Assembly: GCA_013397845.1 (NCBI GenBank)
Contig: VZTG01004593.1
Span: 636,150 to 700,149 of the forward strand
DNA from: Melanocharis versteri
Lineage: Eukaryota > Chordata > Aves > Passeriformes > Melanocharitidae
DNA: 64,000 nucleotides
Direction: 5' to 3'
Shown: piece after piece, positions 22,543 through 35,600 of the stretch
How positions within the stretch are numbered: position 1 is the stretch's first letter
Layout of the letters: every line of letters starts with the position of its first letter
The notes under the pieces: model-generated
Told to the model about the DNA's origin: nothing
Database searches by the model: none
Seen by the model: only the letters and a program-made list of their open reading frames with translations
Position numbers and translations under genes: made by a program

Positions 22543-25500
22543 TAAGTGAGAGGAGTCAAGACACACAATACATGTTTAGAAAATAAGATGTATCAGTGGG
22601 ACTGATAGCTTTTGAATGGAATAAAGCTGATGGAAGGAAGAAAAGTAGAGGGACAATGTAAGACCTGGGCAAAAGATCTGCCAGTGTCAAGGTGAGATGA
22701 TGGCCAAGGACCTACATAAATCCCATCGCTGGTAAATAAGTTGATTATATATTTAGGCAATAAAAATCTCCATAGAGTGAAATTCAGTGCCTACATAAGA
22801 AGAATATAGTTTTGGAACTATGATGCTGGCCATCCCACTAGGACTAAGGACAAACTAAGGCAAGAGATGGGAAAAGAAAGAACACTTAACAAACCTCAGT
22901 TATCCTCACATACCTCCATTTTGCAACAGGCTATAATGAAGGGACTCAACCGTAGACATCAAAATGACTGCTTGTAGGAACAGCTGGTCAGAAAAGCCAG
23001 AAAAGCACAAACAACCCTTGATTTATTCCTAAACAGTGTGCAAGGACCTTGGTCAATGTTACTATTGCAGTATCTCTACAAGCATATCTATAGTATACTG
23101 AAATTCAGCTCTACTGTTGAGTGAAGAAGCCTAAAACATAAAATGTGGGGCTCCAAATGAGTTCTCACTCCAGAAAGAAATCTTGGAGCCAGTGTGGATA
23201 AGCCCCATGATAATGAACCCAGCATTCACCAGCAACCACAGATGCAATCAAAAAGCTGAAGAATAACAGGCAGTGTTGGAGCACAAACCAGAGAACATGA
23301 GCGTGCCACTGTATTACTCCTAGTTCAAGTAGACACTTCCTGAGATTTCCTTAGCTTGGGTTATCTTTGCAGTTAGCAACTCTTCTGATATTCAAGACAT
23401 TCTGTGGCAGTAATTTCTTACTTTAATTAGCAGTCTGTTAGTATACAAAAGAAAATATAAGTTCACATCTACCCTATTATAATGTTTTGCTAAGCAATTG
23501 CTATCAGCCACTATCAGAGAAGAGGCTCTGGTTTAGGCAATCATTAGGCTGAATTTTACTATCCTGTGACAGTGTTTGCTAGGAACAGGCTGTCCTAGAC
23601 AATGCAAGTACTTAAAAAAATACAGTAGTGCTAAGTATGCTTTTCTTTATTACAGTATTTATTTATTTTCATTTCAGCAAAGAAAGAATATTAATGATCC
23701 CTTCAATCTTGCTCATGGAAACCTGTAACTACTCTAAATAATCAGATAGAGGCTACCAAAAAGCATATTTAACTAAGGAATCTGTTCAATAAGGACCCAT
23801 CTAAACTAAAGAGTAAACAGTGATTCTTCCTGTTTCTTATTCTTCCTACAGTGACAACAAAGCATGGCCCACTTTGTTAAAATAGTGACACATTTTTTTC
23901 CCCAAGAAGTTAGTCTTATTCCACCCACAGACAGCTCTGACTTCCCTCTCCTCACAAAGTCATTAGGAGTTTAATTCAGGCTAAGATCTGCTTGTTGCAC
24001 ACTCTTTCTTTGTGGGCTGCTGAAATGTACAGAAAAATCCAGTCAGACACAGGGGAAAATAAAGAGTGAGCCTTAATGAGAATGGAAATGATTTGCAAGA
24101 CACTGAGAAATCTGTATTAAAAGGAAGATAAGTAATAATAATCCCATCATATGTCAATAGTATCTAGAAGGGAAAATACTCAGGTATGCCTTGATGCCAT
24201 CCAGGATTTCCTGTGAAGAATATTCCCAGTGGGATCCTTAGGATGCTCATGTTCACAGAATCTGAATAATCAGTCCCAGAAAGAGCCAAGAATCAAAGGA
24301 ACAGCAGACACTTTTATTAATGAATTGTGCTCATATTAATATATGAAATTCATTCTACCCAGTGTAGGATAAAGCATAAACACTAACCACAGCATATCAA
24401 ACAGACAACAACTGAGATAACTTTAATTATACAACCACTGAGCCTAGTGAGATGTAGATCACACTTCCCGCAGTCATACCATAAATTCAGCACAAGTGCT
24501 CAGATAACCTAATCTCCCACAATAAACAAATACAGCAGAAGAATACTTGTGTCATTCCCTGTAGCTGTCTGAATTTTTAATGGCTTGCTTGGAGATTAGT
24601 GGGTTGATTGCATGAAAGGGAAGCCATACGTCTTCTCTTTCCAGGTAGCTTACAAAGAAGACTTTCTTCCCTAGTTTTGTTAGCTATACTTCAATTTTTA
24701 ATTTTATTTAATTGTTAAATTTTGACCCTTCTCCTCAGCCACAGTCAAAGACTGAAGTGAATATGCTCTGTACTGAAGGATATAAATTAAAATAAGAGAA
24801 ATGCTATTGATAAATAGCATTATACAGGCCAATAACAGCAAAACAAGTGCTTGGCCAACCCATTTCTCATGCATAGCTGCATAATGATGTCCATAAGGGC
24901 AATAACGAAAAAAGGAAATGAGAGAGAGAAAAAAAGCAACAAAATAACAGCATTAGCTATTTTTTCCCCAAACTGTTCTTTCTTCTTTAAGCCATCCTGT
25001 TAGATTGTTCTGCTCCAATTCCTTGTTCCTTTTCCCCAAAAAAAGCTATTATTGTTTTCAGTCTGAGGGAGCAACTTCATTTCTCATGTTCCATTTACAC
25101 ACGTTCCTGTTCACCTTGTTCTTCTTCCTCCTACCGTTCCAGTACCTGCTCCTGACTCTTGCTCTCATATGTCACAGCCTTATATGATCTTTAACATTTA
25201 CTGAACCTGTTATAGTCTATTGTTGGGCTTTCAATGTCTTTTCCTGTTTTTTTCCCTACACAATCTACTTTTTTTTTCCAAGTTGTTTATGCTTCCACCC
25301 AGTTTCTCCTCCTCCTTGATTTGTCTCTCTTCATGTTTGCAGGTTTCTCTTTTTTCCTTATCTTGTAATTCCTTGGCCCACCTTAACTTAATTCCCCAAA
25401 TAAGCACATCTCCGTGTGGAATCTGGGTCAGACTGTTTAGGCCCCTAAGTATGGAAAACTGCCTCAAAATATATAATATGTAATGGGGAAGAATGACAAG

Positions 25501-26535
25501 CCAAATGACATGTACAGTAATAAACAGGAGCACAGCTTTAACCATGTCATTTGTTTTCCTCAGGAAGTAAATACTGCTGTTATTTATAGTTTGTGATGCC
25601 TAAGATCCCAGCTGCAGTAGGGATATGAGAGCAAAGAGTCAACCAGCAATTGCAGAGGCATATGCAGTCTGAAACGGAAAGACAAAGTCCCATATGACTT
25701 TATCATCATCCAGAGGTCCTAATGGAGTATTTATCTCTTCTCTGAATTTGAAGGTGTTAAGCAAAAAGAATTGATGAGAGAAGGAGAAGAAAGACAGACA
25801 ATAAAAGCATTATGCTGATCTAATATTGGACTGCATTCACATTTCATCTTGTTTTTGTGAGGGTTTTTATGTGATTCTGGAATCATGCTAAGTCACAGCC
25901 CCTCTAGCTTCCCTAGACTACAACAATAATCGTGCATTGATTCCTTAAGTTAGCAGTCCTGCCTGCATCTCACTGCAGATTGTTACCTGTCACCTGAATG
26001 ACAGACTGTGGAAAAGTAAAAAAAAAAAAAAAAAGATTTCTGGACTTCTGGGAGCATCCTGTCAGTTATCCGAGCATTCACAGGCTATAGAGAGGTAAGA
26101 ACTCTGTAGGCTGGGCAACCAATTGTTTCTAGCAATTGTATCATAGTTCAAAATGTGAACTCCCAGTTTGGCTTATTCTCTTGGGACAACTTCCTTGTGA
26201 GGTCACTGAAATTTTGAACTCCTTCCTTTTTTTCCCCCTCTACAACAGTTCACTGAGTTGAAATTATGTTTTTTTCCAGCACAAAAGAACACTGCAGGGA
26301 AACTAAGGTGACACCCATCTTTTTCTAAGTACACATCTCAGCTGTCATATGCAGTTTGTAAGGCTCTGCTGATATGCCATATAAAAGCACTGAAGACCAT
26401 GGCATACTCTTACAGACCTAAGAGCAAGGAAAATGTGTGTATGGTTCTCATGGCAGTATTTAATCACCCGACTGAAAAATCTCCGTTCCCCAACATGCTC
26501 TCCCCAGGGTTAAAGATTCAGCTGATGTCTCTCAC

Positions 26536-26682
26536 CTCCTTCGTTGTCCTTACTGTCAGTGCAGAGAGTTTCCATGGCCACGTCACAACCTGCTCCTCTC
26601 CATCCTGGCTGGCAGACACAGTGCCAGCCATTTTGGTCCAGTGTGCATCTCCCATTGCTGTTGCACAAACCAGGGCAGCCCT
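26536..26682 (-). CDS. TENM3: Teneurin-3 exon: EGF repeat 8 and start of the Cys-rich region
   Basis: A phase 1-1 exon of 147 nt. EGF8 ([12 protein letters not shown] to AGC) has six cysteines and a longer loop (TLDQNGWH) than the other repeats. It is followed by [16 protein letters not shown], which opens the Cys-rich calcium-site-like segment completed in the next exon. The acceptor reads TGTTTCAACAG. A second AG two bases on would break the frame, so the first is used. The donor is GTGAGA. This is the last of the symmetric phase-1 exons. From the next exon on, phases vary. Confidence 0.95.
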
Positions 26683-27600
26683 CTGTTGAAACAGACAAAG
26701 AAAAATCACAAGTGACTTAAATACTGTAACAGTACAAAAGTTAAAAAAAAATACAAACAAGGGACACTTATCAGGAACAGGCCTTAAGAACAGCACAAAT
26801 ACTGTAATTGCACATGGAGTGGAACAGCAACATTACCTGGTGAACGTAATTCTTAACAAAGTGGCATCTTTGATTGGCCTGACACTTGAGACACCACTTA
26901 CCTGTACAGGCAGGAAATAAATGCACCAATCCTCTAAATACCTGCAGGCCAGACAAAATTAAGTTTGGTTTTTTAATTTTTTTTTTTTTTCAAAGTAACA
27001 AGAGATGAGTGCATAGTGCAAACACAGCTGTGTAAAATGATACATTTTTCTGTGCTCATAGAATAGATCATTATTTGCTCTATGCAGTACTGATTACTTA
27101 CTGGAACAAATGTTTAAGCTCCCTGTTACTATGAACAAATCCCTCCAAATTCTGAAGTAGTAAAATGGGTATGATTTTAGGCAAGTAATAAAACAGAGGG
27201 TTAACTTTATCTGGTCTCAGAGTTGCCGTGTATTCATGTGAAATTACAGTGCGTTAAATAATTGCACAAAGTATAGGCCAGTTTTAATGGCTATACTTTA
27301 TGCCAAAAATACATTCCTTTTCACAGAATAAGCAAAGCCCAGGAATAGTGAAGCAGCTTAGCATCTATTCTAACAAACATTAGGATTCAGGCTGCATACG
27401 GATGGGACAGGACCAACAGGATTTCCAACTTAATGTAATAGCTGTGCGTATTTGATTACTTAGGACGGACAAAATGAAATACCATAAGGACCACAATAAA
27501 CATTGATAGACTGAACAAAAACACGGTAGTGACGTGCTTCAAGACAGATAGCAGAGAGTGATTTTTTGTGACAATCTCCCTAAGGCTTTTGTGCTGTTAC
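26683..27600 (-). other. TENM3: Intron, 918 bp
   Basis: Lies between the 18-bp microexon and the EGF8 exon. AT-rich, with T/A runs near 26970. Nothing else is seen. Confidence 0.85.
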
Positions 27601-27618
27601 CTTTATATCCTATCTTGT
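27601..27618 (-). CDS. TENM3: Teneurin-3 18-bp alternative microexon (EGF7-8 linker)
   Basis: Only 18 nt, phase 1-1, encoding DKIGYK when joined to the preceding G. The acceptor is ATAAAAGCAG with an unusually poor polypyrimidine tract, and the donor is GTAACA. The six residues are those found in long teneurin-3 isoforms directly after AHYLDKIVK and before EGCPG. With both microexons the EGF7-8 linker gains 15 residues. The weak acceptor fits an exon that needs a splicing activator. It could be spliced with or without the 27-bp exon, since every border is phase 1. Confidence 0.9.
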
Positions 27619-29182
27619 CTGCTTTTATGGCCAAGGAGGGAAAATTTGGGAAACAATTAACATAATTTAATATATCCAAAATCGATAATTGTTTTCAGTC
27701 TAACATTGCATTAAAAAAAAAAAAACAGTATCTGTCACTTCCTAGTGATGGAATCTGGCATGCAGCCAACATGATCTGTATGAGGATGACAACGCTATAA
27801 ATATGTAGATTTTGGTGTTCCTTATCTATGACTATGGTAAGACACTGACAGAAGCAAGTACAGATATGGCACTAAGTATCTTTTGAGAAGGTGGCTATAA
27901 ATCAGATGTTTCTGGAGACAATGATTTTCTGTAAATTTCCAAAAACTCTAAGTAACTGGGTTAACAATTCTTCACTTTTGAGAACACCTGTCTTTGTGAA
28001 CTAACCTACTGATCCATTTTGGTTAAGCTTACAGCAGTTTTTCAGAAGTAAGTTGTTTTTTTCTTCTAAAGAATTTTGAATTTACTGACTCCTTTCAACC
28101 CTGTAGCTACACACTACAACCATTCCCAGAAAAAAGTTATAAAGGGTGCTTAACTCTTGTCAAATCACTCCTAGAAGGCAGAGAATCAGGAAAACCTCTT
28201 GTGAGGAAGGATGGGGATTCTACAGTTATGGATGTGGTGCCATTATGCCAGGCTGAAATTAGTCCTGCTACTTTTATTCTTTCAGACTGCAGCTGCTAAT
28301 AGTATTTCTTAACGTACTGAGATCTATTTCTTTCTTAATATTTCTTCTATTTGACTTATGGAAGACTTACATATATAATTGCAATACTGACAAAGCAATT
28401 TAGGAGTCAACTGGGTACACTCAAGACTTATTGTGTGAAAGCCTGGATATTGCCATCAATATTGCCATATTCTAATGAAAAAACACAAGGAATAGAGAAA
28501 GATACTCAGGGAAAGAGGGGTAGGAATATTTTAAACATTTTTCTAAATCAATTTTTCACCGTAACTGAAGATACAAGAATCTTTGCTGTTTCATGTTAGG
28601 CTTTTCCATCCTTGAACCTCTTAATTGAAAATGTTGCAGAGACAATAAAAGAGTTTTCTAGACTCATACAAGATAGAAGTCATAATTTCCTATAGATTTT
28701 CTACATTCAGATAATCAAAAGCTTAAAAGCCTTGGGAATTCTGTTGATCTGTCACTACATAAACATACACATCTCTATATTTAATCTGTTCTTTTGAACT
28801 AATGACGCTTGTTCTTTGACAAGAGTATCCCTTTCCTCTGTTTCCTTAATGTTTAGGGTTTTGTAGGTAGAGGTCCAATGACAAAACTAACCAAAAAAAA
28901 TTTCCAAACAGCAAATGAATACTATCTTCAGTTATTGGTTCAGATTAAATCTAATACATGTATACAGCCTGTACATAAATGTATAATTACTGATAAAGTG
29001 TTACCATATAATAAGTGTTACCATTTGAGATGAGTTGAAAGACATATGAGTTATATATATAATCCATGGAATGTATGTAAGAGAAGATTCTTTTGCCCAG
29101 ACTAGTATATTTTTAACTATATATTAATATATAAAAAAAATACATGTAGATAAAGGCATGTCAAAGAGCAAATATACAGTAC
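27619..29182 (-). other. TENM3: Intron between the two linker microexons, 1.6 kb
   Basis: AT-rich unique sequence. A short direct repeat of AGTGTTACCAT occurs near 28996-29026. No other feature is recognised. Confidence 0.85.
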
Positions 29183-29209
29183 CTTTCACTATCTTATCCA
29201 AATAGTGAG
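29183..29209 (-). CDS. TENM3: Teneurin-3 27-bp alternative microexon (EGF7-8 linker)
   Basis: A phase 1-1 microexon encoding AHYLDKIVK when joined to the preceding G. It is framed by a very strong polypyrimidine tract (a run of about ten T followed by CTTTTTAATTCTCAAG) and donor GTACTG. The peptide is a known optional insert of teneurins between EGF7 and EGF8, so inclusion lengthens the linker by nine residues without changing frame. It was found by searching for the peptide in the large intron. The match of all nine residues plus both splice borders makes a chance hit very unlikely. It is probably neuronally regulated, by analogy with other microexons. Confidence 0.93.
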
Positions 29210-30983
29210 CTTGAGAATTAAAAAGAAAAAAAAACAGACAGACATTTCAGAAGTGTCACATGAAACAAGAATTGTTCAGAATTCACATGCAAATCAAGCA
29301 GGTGCACCTGACATGAGAGGTCTTACATTACAAAATGAAAATGTATTTCAAAGCTTTTAAAAATGCAAGAAATTCTCTTTTCAGCACACACCATCATGAA
29401 TCAATGAAACTGTTTTAGAAAGTCAGCCTGCAGAAGCAAAAGGGATGCTACCTTTCTGTACTACATTTTCTTTTGATTTTTCTTCACATGCTTTGATTTT
29501 TATATATAACAAAAATACAATCCAAGCTAGTTAAAAAATTCAATTTTCAACACAACATAAGAGCAATTCCTTATGAGCTTTAAAACACTAAACATGCAGG
29601 AAGATTTTTGATTTGCAGGTCACTCATGACTCTGACAGCATAACCAGCACACTATCTTAATTCTCAATGGATTAACAGGATTTTTAGGAGGATTTTTTTC
29701 TCCTGCTTCAATTCAGTCACAGTTATTCTTCTGAGCACACAAACCAAGTTTATAAAATCAGCTGTATTGTAAATACGGGGTGGAAGAGGGTGTAGTGGGG
29801 TTAGTATCGTGATGATCCATTTCATTTTGAAAAGCAGGTGAAAATTAAACTTAGGCTTTAGATGTATAAAAATAAATAACATGGTATATACAAGAACAGC
29901 GAGACTTCTTTTTTGTAAGTTACGACACTTAAAATTTCACAAAAGATTTGAGGAGGCAGATGGATGAATGACATACAGAGCATAAGATGGATTTCAAGCA
30001 GCAGGGCCTACTTTTAATACATGAGACACAGCACAGATGGGTAACATATTCCCTCCTTCCTTCCAGGAAACAGACATCAACTGCAGTTGTATGGAAGGGG
30101 TTAATGTCATATAGCAAAGCCGCCAGGTCCATCGCAGGCTAGCAGAGCCAGCCACCCACGCCCAAGGAGAAGGGATACTACAGACCACTGCAGTGGGGAC
30201 ACGCCAAGCTGAGCCAGGAATGCTGGATTCAGTCCCCCACGTTTGCTGTGGACAAGGTCTCTCAACACAGCCCTCACGGCCTCTCTTTCTTTCAAAATTT
30301 GTCTTCCCTAAGTCCCTGATGGATGATGGCCCCTGTCTGGCAAGTTCTCTGTCATTGCTAGGATCCCTTTGGATGGGTAACAAAGGCCTTTCCTCCAGTT
30401 TGGATGAACAGGAAAAAGCTGCTCTGGAGCCCAAGGAGGGAGGTGATAAGATACGTATTAGGAGGTGCAGTCACTGCTACAACTAAGAGGGGGAAACTTT
30501 CTAGTCCCTTTTTCTTGAACAAAGCGTCAGATGTCCACTGCACAGCTTTTTTTTTTTTCCCCTATAATGGTAAGGTTAATGCAAGACAAAGTAAGATGAA
30601 AACGTCAATTACAGAACATTTAGAGCAGCAGCAACAAACTAGGCAGCTTTTCACATTAACCACAAACAAAAAGAAAAGTGATACAGCTGCATTTCAGGGT
30701 GGATCAAATTCTTCTCTTACTCATCCAATATAATTCCCCTTGCTCCTACACAGCTTAAAATATGGTGTAGTATGTGTGGAGGAAAAATCAAGCTTTATTT
30801 CATAAAATGAAAGTGATCAGGTCTGTCTGGGGAATTCATCTGTCCACCAGTAAAACCTTAAATGCCTCTACAAGTGTAAGGATAGGTAATAGAACATTAA
30901 AAAAACTTCCTAGGCAACTGAAAAGAGTCCCTGCAATCCCAAGTCCCCACATACTATTTATTTTCAGAAATCCAATCTTCATT

Positions 30984-31078
30984 AAAAAAACCCCCAAAAA
31001 CCCAACAAAACAACACCAACAAAAAAAACCCAAAACCAAAACCAACAAACCAACCAAAAACCAAAAAACCCAAACACA
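30984..31078 (+). repeat. A/C-only low-complexity tract
   Basis: About 95 bases with essentially only A and C, built from CCAAA, CCAAAA and CAACA units. On the TENM3 sense strand it is a G/U-rich run with several GGG and GG clusters. It lies 1.8 kb upstream of the 27-bp microexon. Confidence 0.9.
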
Positions 31079-32571
31079 AGAGAGACTAAGAAAATGCTCT
31101 TTTAAGATTTTGTTGTATCCAGCAGTCTTATAAGAAGTCCGCTCCAAACCGCAAAACAATAATGCTCAGAAAACAAGTTCTACCTTCCAGCATCCTTTTA
31201 CTCACGGTCAGTTAACATTAAGGACAATGTTAGAAACTATTTTGGTTAATATGCAGCATTGCAGAAAAACCATAAAGCAGAAAATGAATGACCAAAAGTT
31301 GTATAACTTTGCAGTGAAGTTTAACTAGCCATGCTGTCTTCCTTATCTTCGCGGCACTGTAACTGAAAGAGGAATGAACCTGTGCGGAAATACAAAATAC
31401 AAGCCTTTCCCCCCTCTGTATAGAGAATTCCAGGTGGGATTCGGAGCACTTCAGTAGGATGGAGCATCTCAGCAGGCGCTCCTTGGCAAGATATTTACAC
31501 ATCTGGCACATAAAGGTTATCTTATGTCCTTAAAAAGTCCAATTACAGACCAGACAATATACCTACAAGAGTTTTCTTGCAGAGTTTAAGACTGTGCCTT
31601 TTAAAATCTTGCTATTACCTCCAGGAGTAGAAGGACTTCATATAACTTCATATAATGGAGAAAAGAAAAACAAAAATGAAGATATAAGTTTTGTACATTT
31701 TCTAGGCTATTAAAAATCTGAGAGGATCTAAGTGGCATTCAAAATTAATACAACATAAAATATAAATTATGCCATCAATCTGGGTTTGTATTTATAAAAA
31801 TACGTGGCAGATAAATGATTTTACAAAGAAATGATAACAGTCAGGCAAATTCACATTTAACAGAGTGTATTTCCTAACCAGTCAGAAACCCGACTTTTTT
31901 TTTTTTTATTTAATGTCGCCCATTAGTTTCCTATCAGAGATGTTAAGTCAGTGTCTTCCTTATTCATATACTACTTCCTCCAGGTATGACAGAACAGCCT
32001 AAAAATAAAAGTACATATTAAATCCATTTATTCCAATCAGCTCCCGTTTAAATCAGCATGAGTCACATACCCATTGATTTGATGTTCCTTAATTGGTACT
32101 TATAACACTGCTTTATTCTGATTATTCTGTCATATGGGATTACAATGGCGACATATTTCTAAATGCTGTATAGCAAATTTATATCTGTATTAGTTTAAGT
32201 CATTATCCTCCTTCAGACATCTTCACCCATCATAATCTTTGTAATCTGTACACTAGACTGTAACATGCCCCATGTTTTTGTAATGTATATATAGGCCTGT
32301 TACAGTGTCAACTCAACAGCTCCACAAGAGCCATGAATTACTTTGCTGTAAGAGCAGATTTAACCTCATAGCACTAGCAGACATGAAGAAAAACCACAAA
32401 TGAACGTGACCAAAGCCATCTTGACCTAGGTCAGCCTAAATAAAAAACTATTTTTAAAATTTTTTTTTACTTTCAACACCTTGAAAATGTGAGTCAAATC
32501 CTTGCCTCCTCTCCACTAATACAATCAGCTTTCTCCCTTCCTTACTGCATTACAACCTGTTCCTCTAAAAT

Positions 32572-32670
32572 AAAACAGAAAGGAGAAAGTAGAAATAGAA
32601 GGGAAAACCAAAGGGAGGAAGAAAAGAACCAAAGCGGAGAAGAAAAGAAAGCAGAGATGATGAAGAAAAA
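32572..32670 (+). repeat. Purine-rich low-complexity tract
   Basis: About 100 bases almost wholly A and G on the plus strand, hence pyrimidine-rich on the transcribed-sense strand of TENM3. It resembles long polypyrimidine intron tracts. It has no acceptor followed by a family-like exon. Confidence 0.8.
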
Positions 32671-35600
32671 ATTTCAGTATCAGCTACAATGAAGAACACT
32701 GTTCTGCTCCTCTAGGAGCAAGTTCTGCTTTGCTTCCTCTCCTCATCCCCCATAACTCCTTATCGCAGGTTCCATTCCCTGGTGAACAATTGCAGAAGTA
32801 TCTCTGCCGCTCACACAAATTTCATGCTCTCAGATACCCATCCTCTACAAGAACGTGTGAACGACATATCTTGCATCAGTCATATTTACACTTCTACATA
32901 ACCTTGCACCAAGTGTCATACAAGGAGATAAATTTTTCTTGGACTAAAAACTGACCGTAAGCAAACTATTCTATGCTGTTACATAGGCTTTTCACACATT
33001 TATCTGTTTGTTTCGAGGTAGAAAGCTTAATATCTTTACTTATTTTCATTAATTTTTAGTATTAGTATAAAACTTCGTTTAGAATCCATATGACTAAAAA
33101 CCCTGAACACATTAGAAGAATACCATGACAGTGGCCATGTCAAGCATCCAAAATTTAGGCAATGATGGCTTTATGGCTACCTGTGCAAGTTTTATACACT
33201 TCTTCCCTTGTGAATGTGCAGAGCTCACAGTCCTCATTCAGCACTCATTCTCTCACAAACAACAAACAGCTGATGCCCTAGTAGCAGGCACACTATGCTA
33301 ACCTAAACAAAGAAGCAACAGTTCTCTTACAGACTTTCCTATCACCTTCCTCCCTAAGTCACAATTATTTAGCACAGTATCTTCAAACTACTGGTATAAA
33401 GAGAATACATTCTTACCTCACTTTACCAGTAACTAAAGCATAGGAAGATCAGAGTGAGAAGTCTCCATAGCCTTGGCTACAAGCACCCATGGCGTGATTT
33501 TCTGGAATACTTATAACAACATAGTATTTCATACAGGAACCAACATTTTAAGCAACTCACACATGTGCAGATCTTGTTCCCAAAAAGTGAAGAACGGTCA
33601 GAGAGCACTTCTTTAAAGTCTGCATTTGTGAACAACTAACAAAAAATACATGGTTGAACCAAGGGTGGAATCCAGTTCTTCAAAATCATCCTTAACCAGA
33701 TCACCCTCTGCACCAGTCTCTTTTTACAAACATTACTTTTTACTCCCTGTGCAGCCAAGCAGTAGCAGCGGGTGAGGCACACACTTTATCAGTGGTTTCA
33801 CAGGCACTTGCCAGCAGAAGAGAAAACTTCCTGCAAGCTTTAAGGAGAATGCAGTTTGTAAACAAGTTTTGGTGCTTGTTTTGGGGGAACTGGTACAAAA
33901 CTCAGAGCTGACAGTTCTGGTCTGACTCCTCTAACCTATTCAAGACTCAGTCCATGGTGGTTTACTCCTCCTGACGTGGCTAACAGATCACCCTTATTTC
34001 CTCTCATTTCCACCCAGCCATAGTTTAACTGTTTTGACAATTAAACCACCTTTTGAACATAAAACCCCAAATAACCCTTGTAATATTTAAACCCAGCATC
34101 TCTTATCCTACCCACAGCAGACCTAGAGAATAGCATATTGATTCCTTTAGGCAACTGCTTTCCCTCCCAAAGAATGACTAAAAAAAGCATGCAGCCAAAT
34201 GCAAATTCTGAGGAGCTCCATGCCTCTACCAAAAAACTTACAGAAGTCCAGAATTCACAAAATTTTAAAGCTACTGTTGTAGCCTGTCTTCAGAAAGGTT
34301 CACTCATGTCAAATTCAGCATCTCCTACAGTGTTTTCTGCCTGGCAAGCTGCTTCCTAACTTGGATTTGTGCAGCTGATTATTCTTAAGCACAGAAGCCA
34401 GCATTTGTTGAATTGCACCTTACTTTTCTGCATAGTCTGTGCTATTTGTTAAAGTAATTTTAAATTCTTGTCCTGTCTTCCAAAGTGCTTGGGGGCAGCA
34501 GGCTTTGGTATCATTTGCAAATGCAATTCTTTCTATTCATCACTGAACAGTACTGAAAGCACATGTTCTTCCACTGTAAGCAGCTCATGGTCGTCATCCA
34601 TTCTCTGAGTTTGTAAGAACCTTGTCTTAGACATACCATATGTTCAGAGCATTGCTGCCAATAGAGGAGGATTACGAATGCTCTTCACTTTTGATACTTT
34701 TTTACTCCTAAATTTCCATTTGCCCTTCTTGTAAAGGAGAGCACATGGATGGAAATATAGTTTCACACAATTTTATTTCTTTTCCTCCTTACACAGGCCA
34801 AAACACAGTTATCACCCTGAACTCATACCTTCTTAATCACTTACGCATTTTAAATATCTGCAGAGAGACCTGGCTTCACTGCAATTTATCCCTTGCCAAA
34901 ACTGCAACTGTTCTTTGCAACAATCGTTTACGGGATTTATATACAAAGGCACATAAGCCCATTATCCTTTAGATTTTTTGTTCTGGAGACCATCCCAATT
35001 TTACTGTAAAGTAAGATTTCTAATCATTATTACTGGAAAGCTACATATATATTAGAATAAAAGGTTCAGTTACTTTTAAGGATGTAGTAGACATAGGAGA
35101 TTTGGGACCGCTGGTAAGATCATGAGCAGTGTTGTTTCCTATTTAACAACAATTTAGCTGGAAGAGGATTTAGAAGAAGGGGTATATGCCATTAAGGAGT
35201 TAAAGCTATCCCACACACACAGGCTGAAAAAGTTCAAATGCCCATTTGAACCAACAAACTTGTGAAGACCTGCCTCAGATACAGGTAAAAACCTGACACA
35301 TTAGGAACTGCATGAAAGATAAATTTGGCTTGAAAACACATTAGGACATGGATCAGGATGGGGAGCATTATTGTTTCCATCTTTCTCCCTGACTGAAAGT
35401 ATCTATGGAATGTGGTCTGACCAGCATGCAACTATACAATGCACAGAAGCACTTACTCTCTGGCCACTTCAGCTCAAAAAGGCTTTGCAACACGCTTTAA
35501 AATTCTTCACATCTCCGAGGATTCTGCTGCTTTCTGAAAATGTGCCTAACTTGAACTTCACATGTGGTCCTCATTTAAATGCAAATTAACCAATTAGCAA

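Larger units (their letters stand above)
18873..26535 (-). other. TENM3: Intron, 7.7 kb, with two CR1 copies
   Basis: It carries two CR1 LINE fragments (20220-21085 and 22008-22542), both antisense to the gene, and an A-rich AGTAAA simple repeat (20040-20090). The remaining 4 kb (22545-26535) is AT-rich unique sequence with an A run near 26017 and no gene recognised. Confidence 0.85.
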
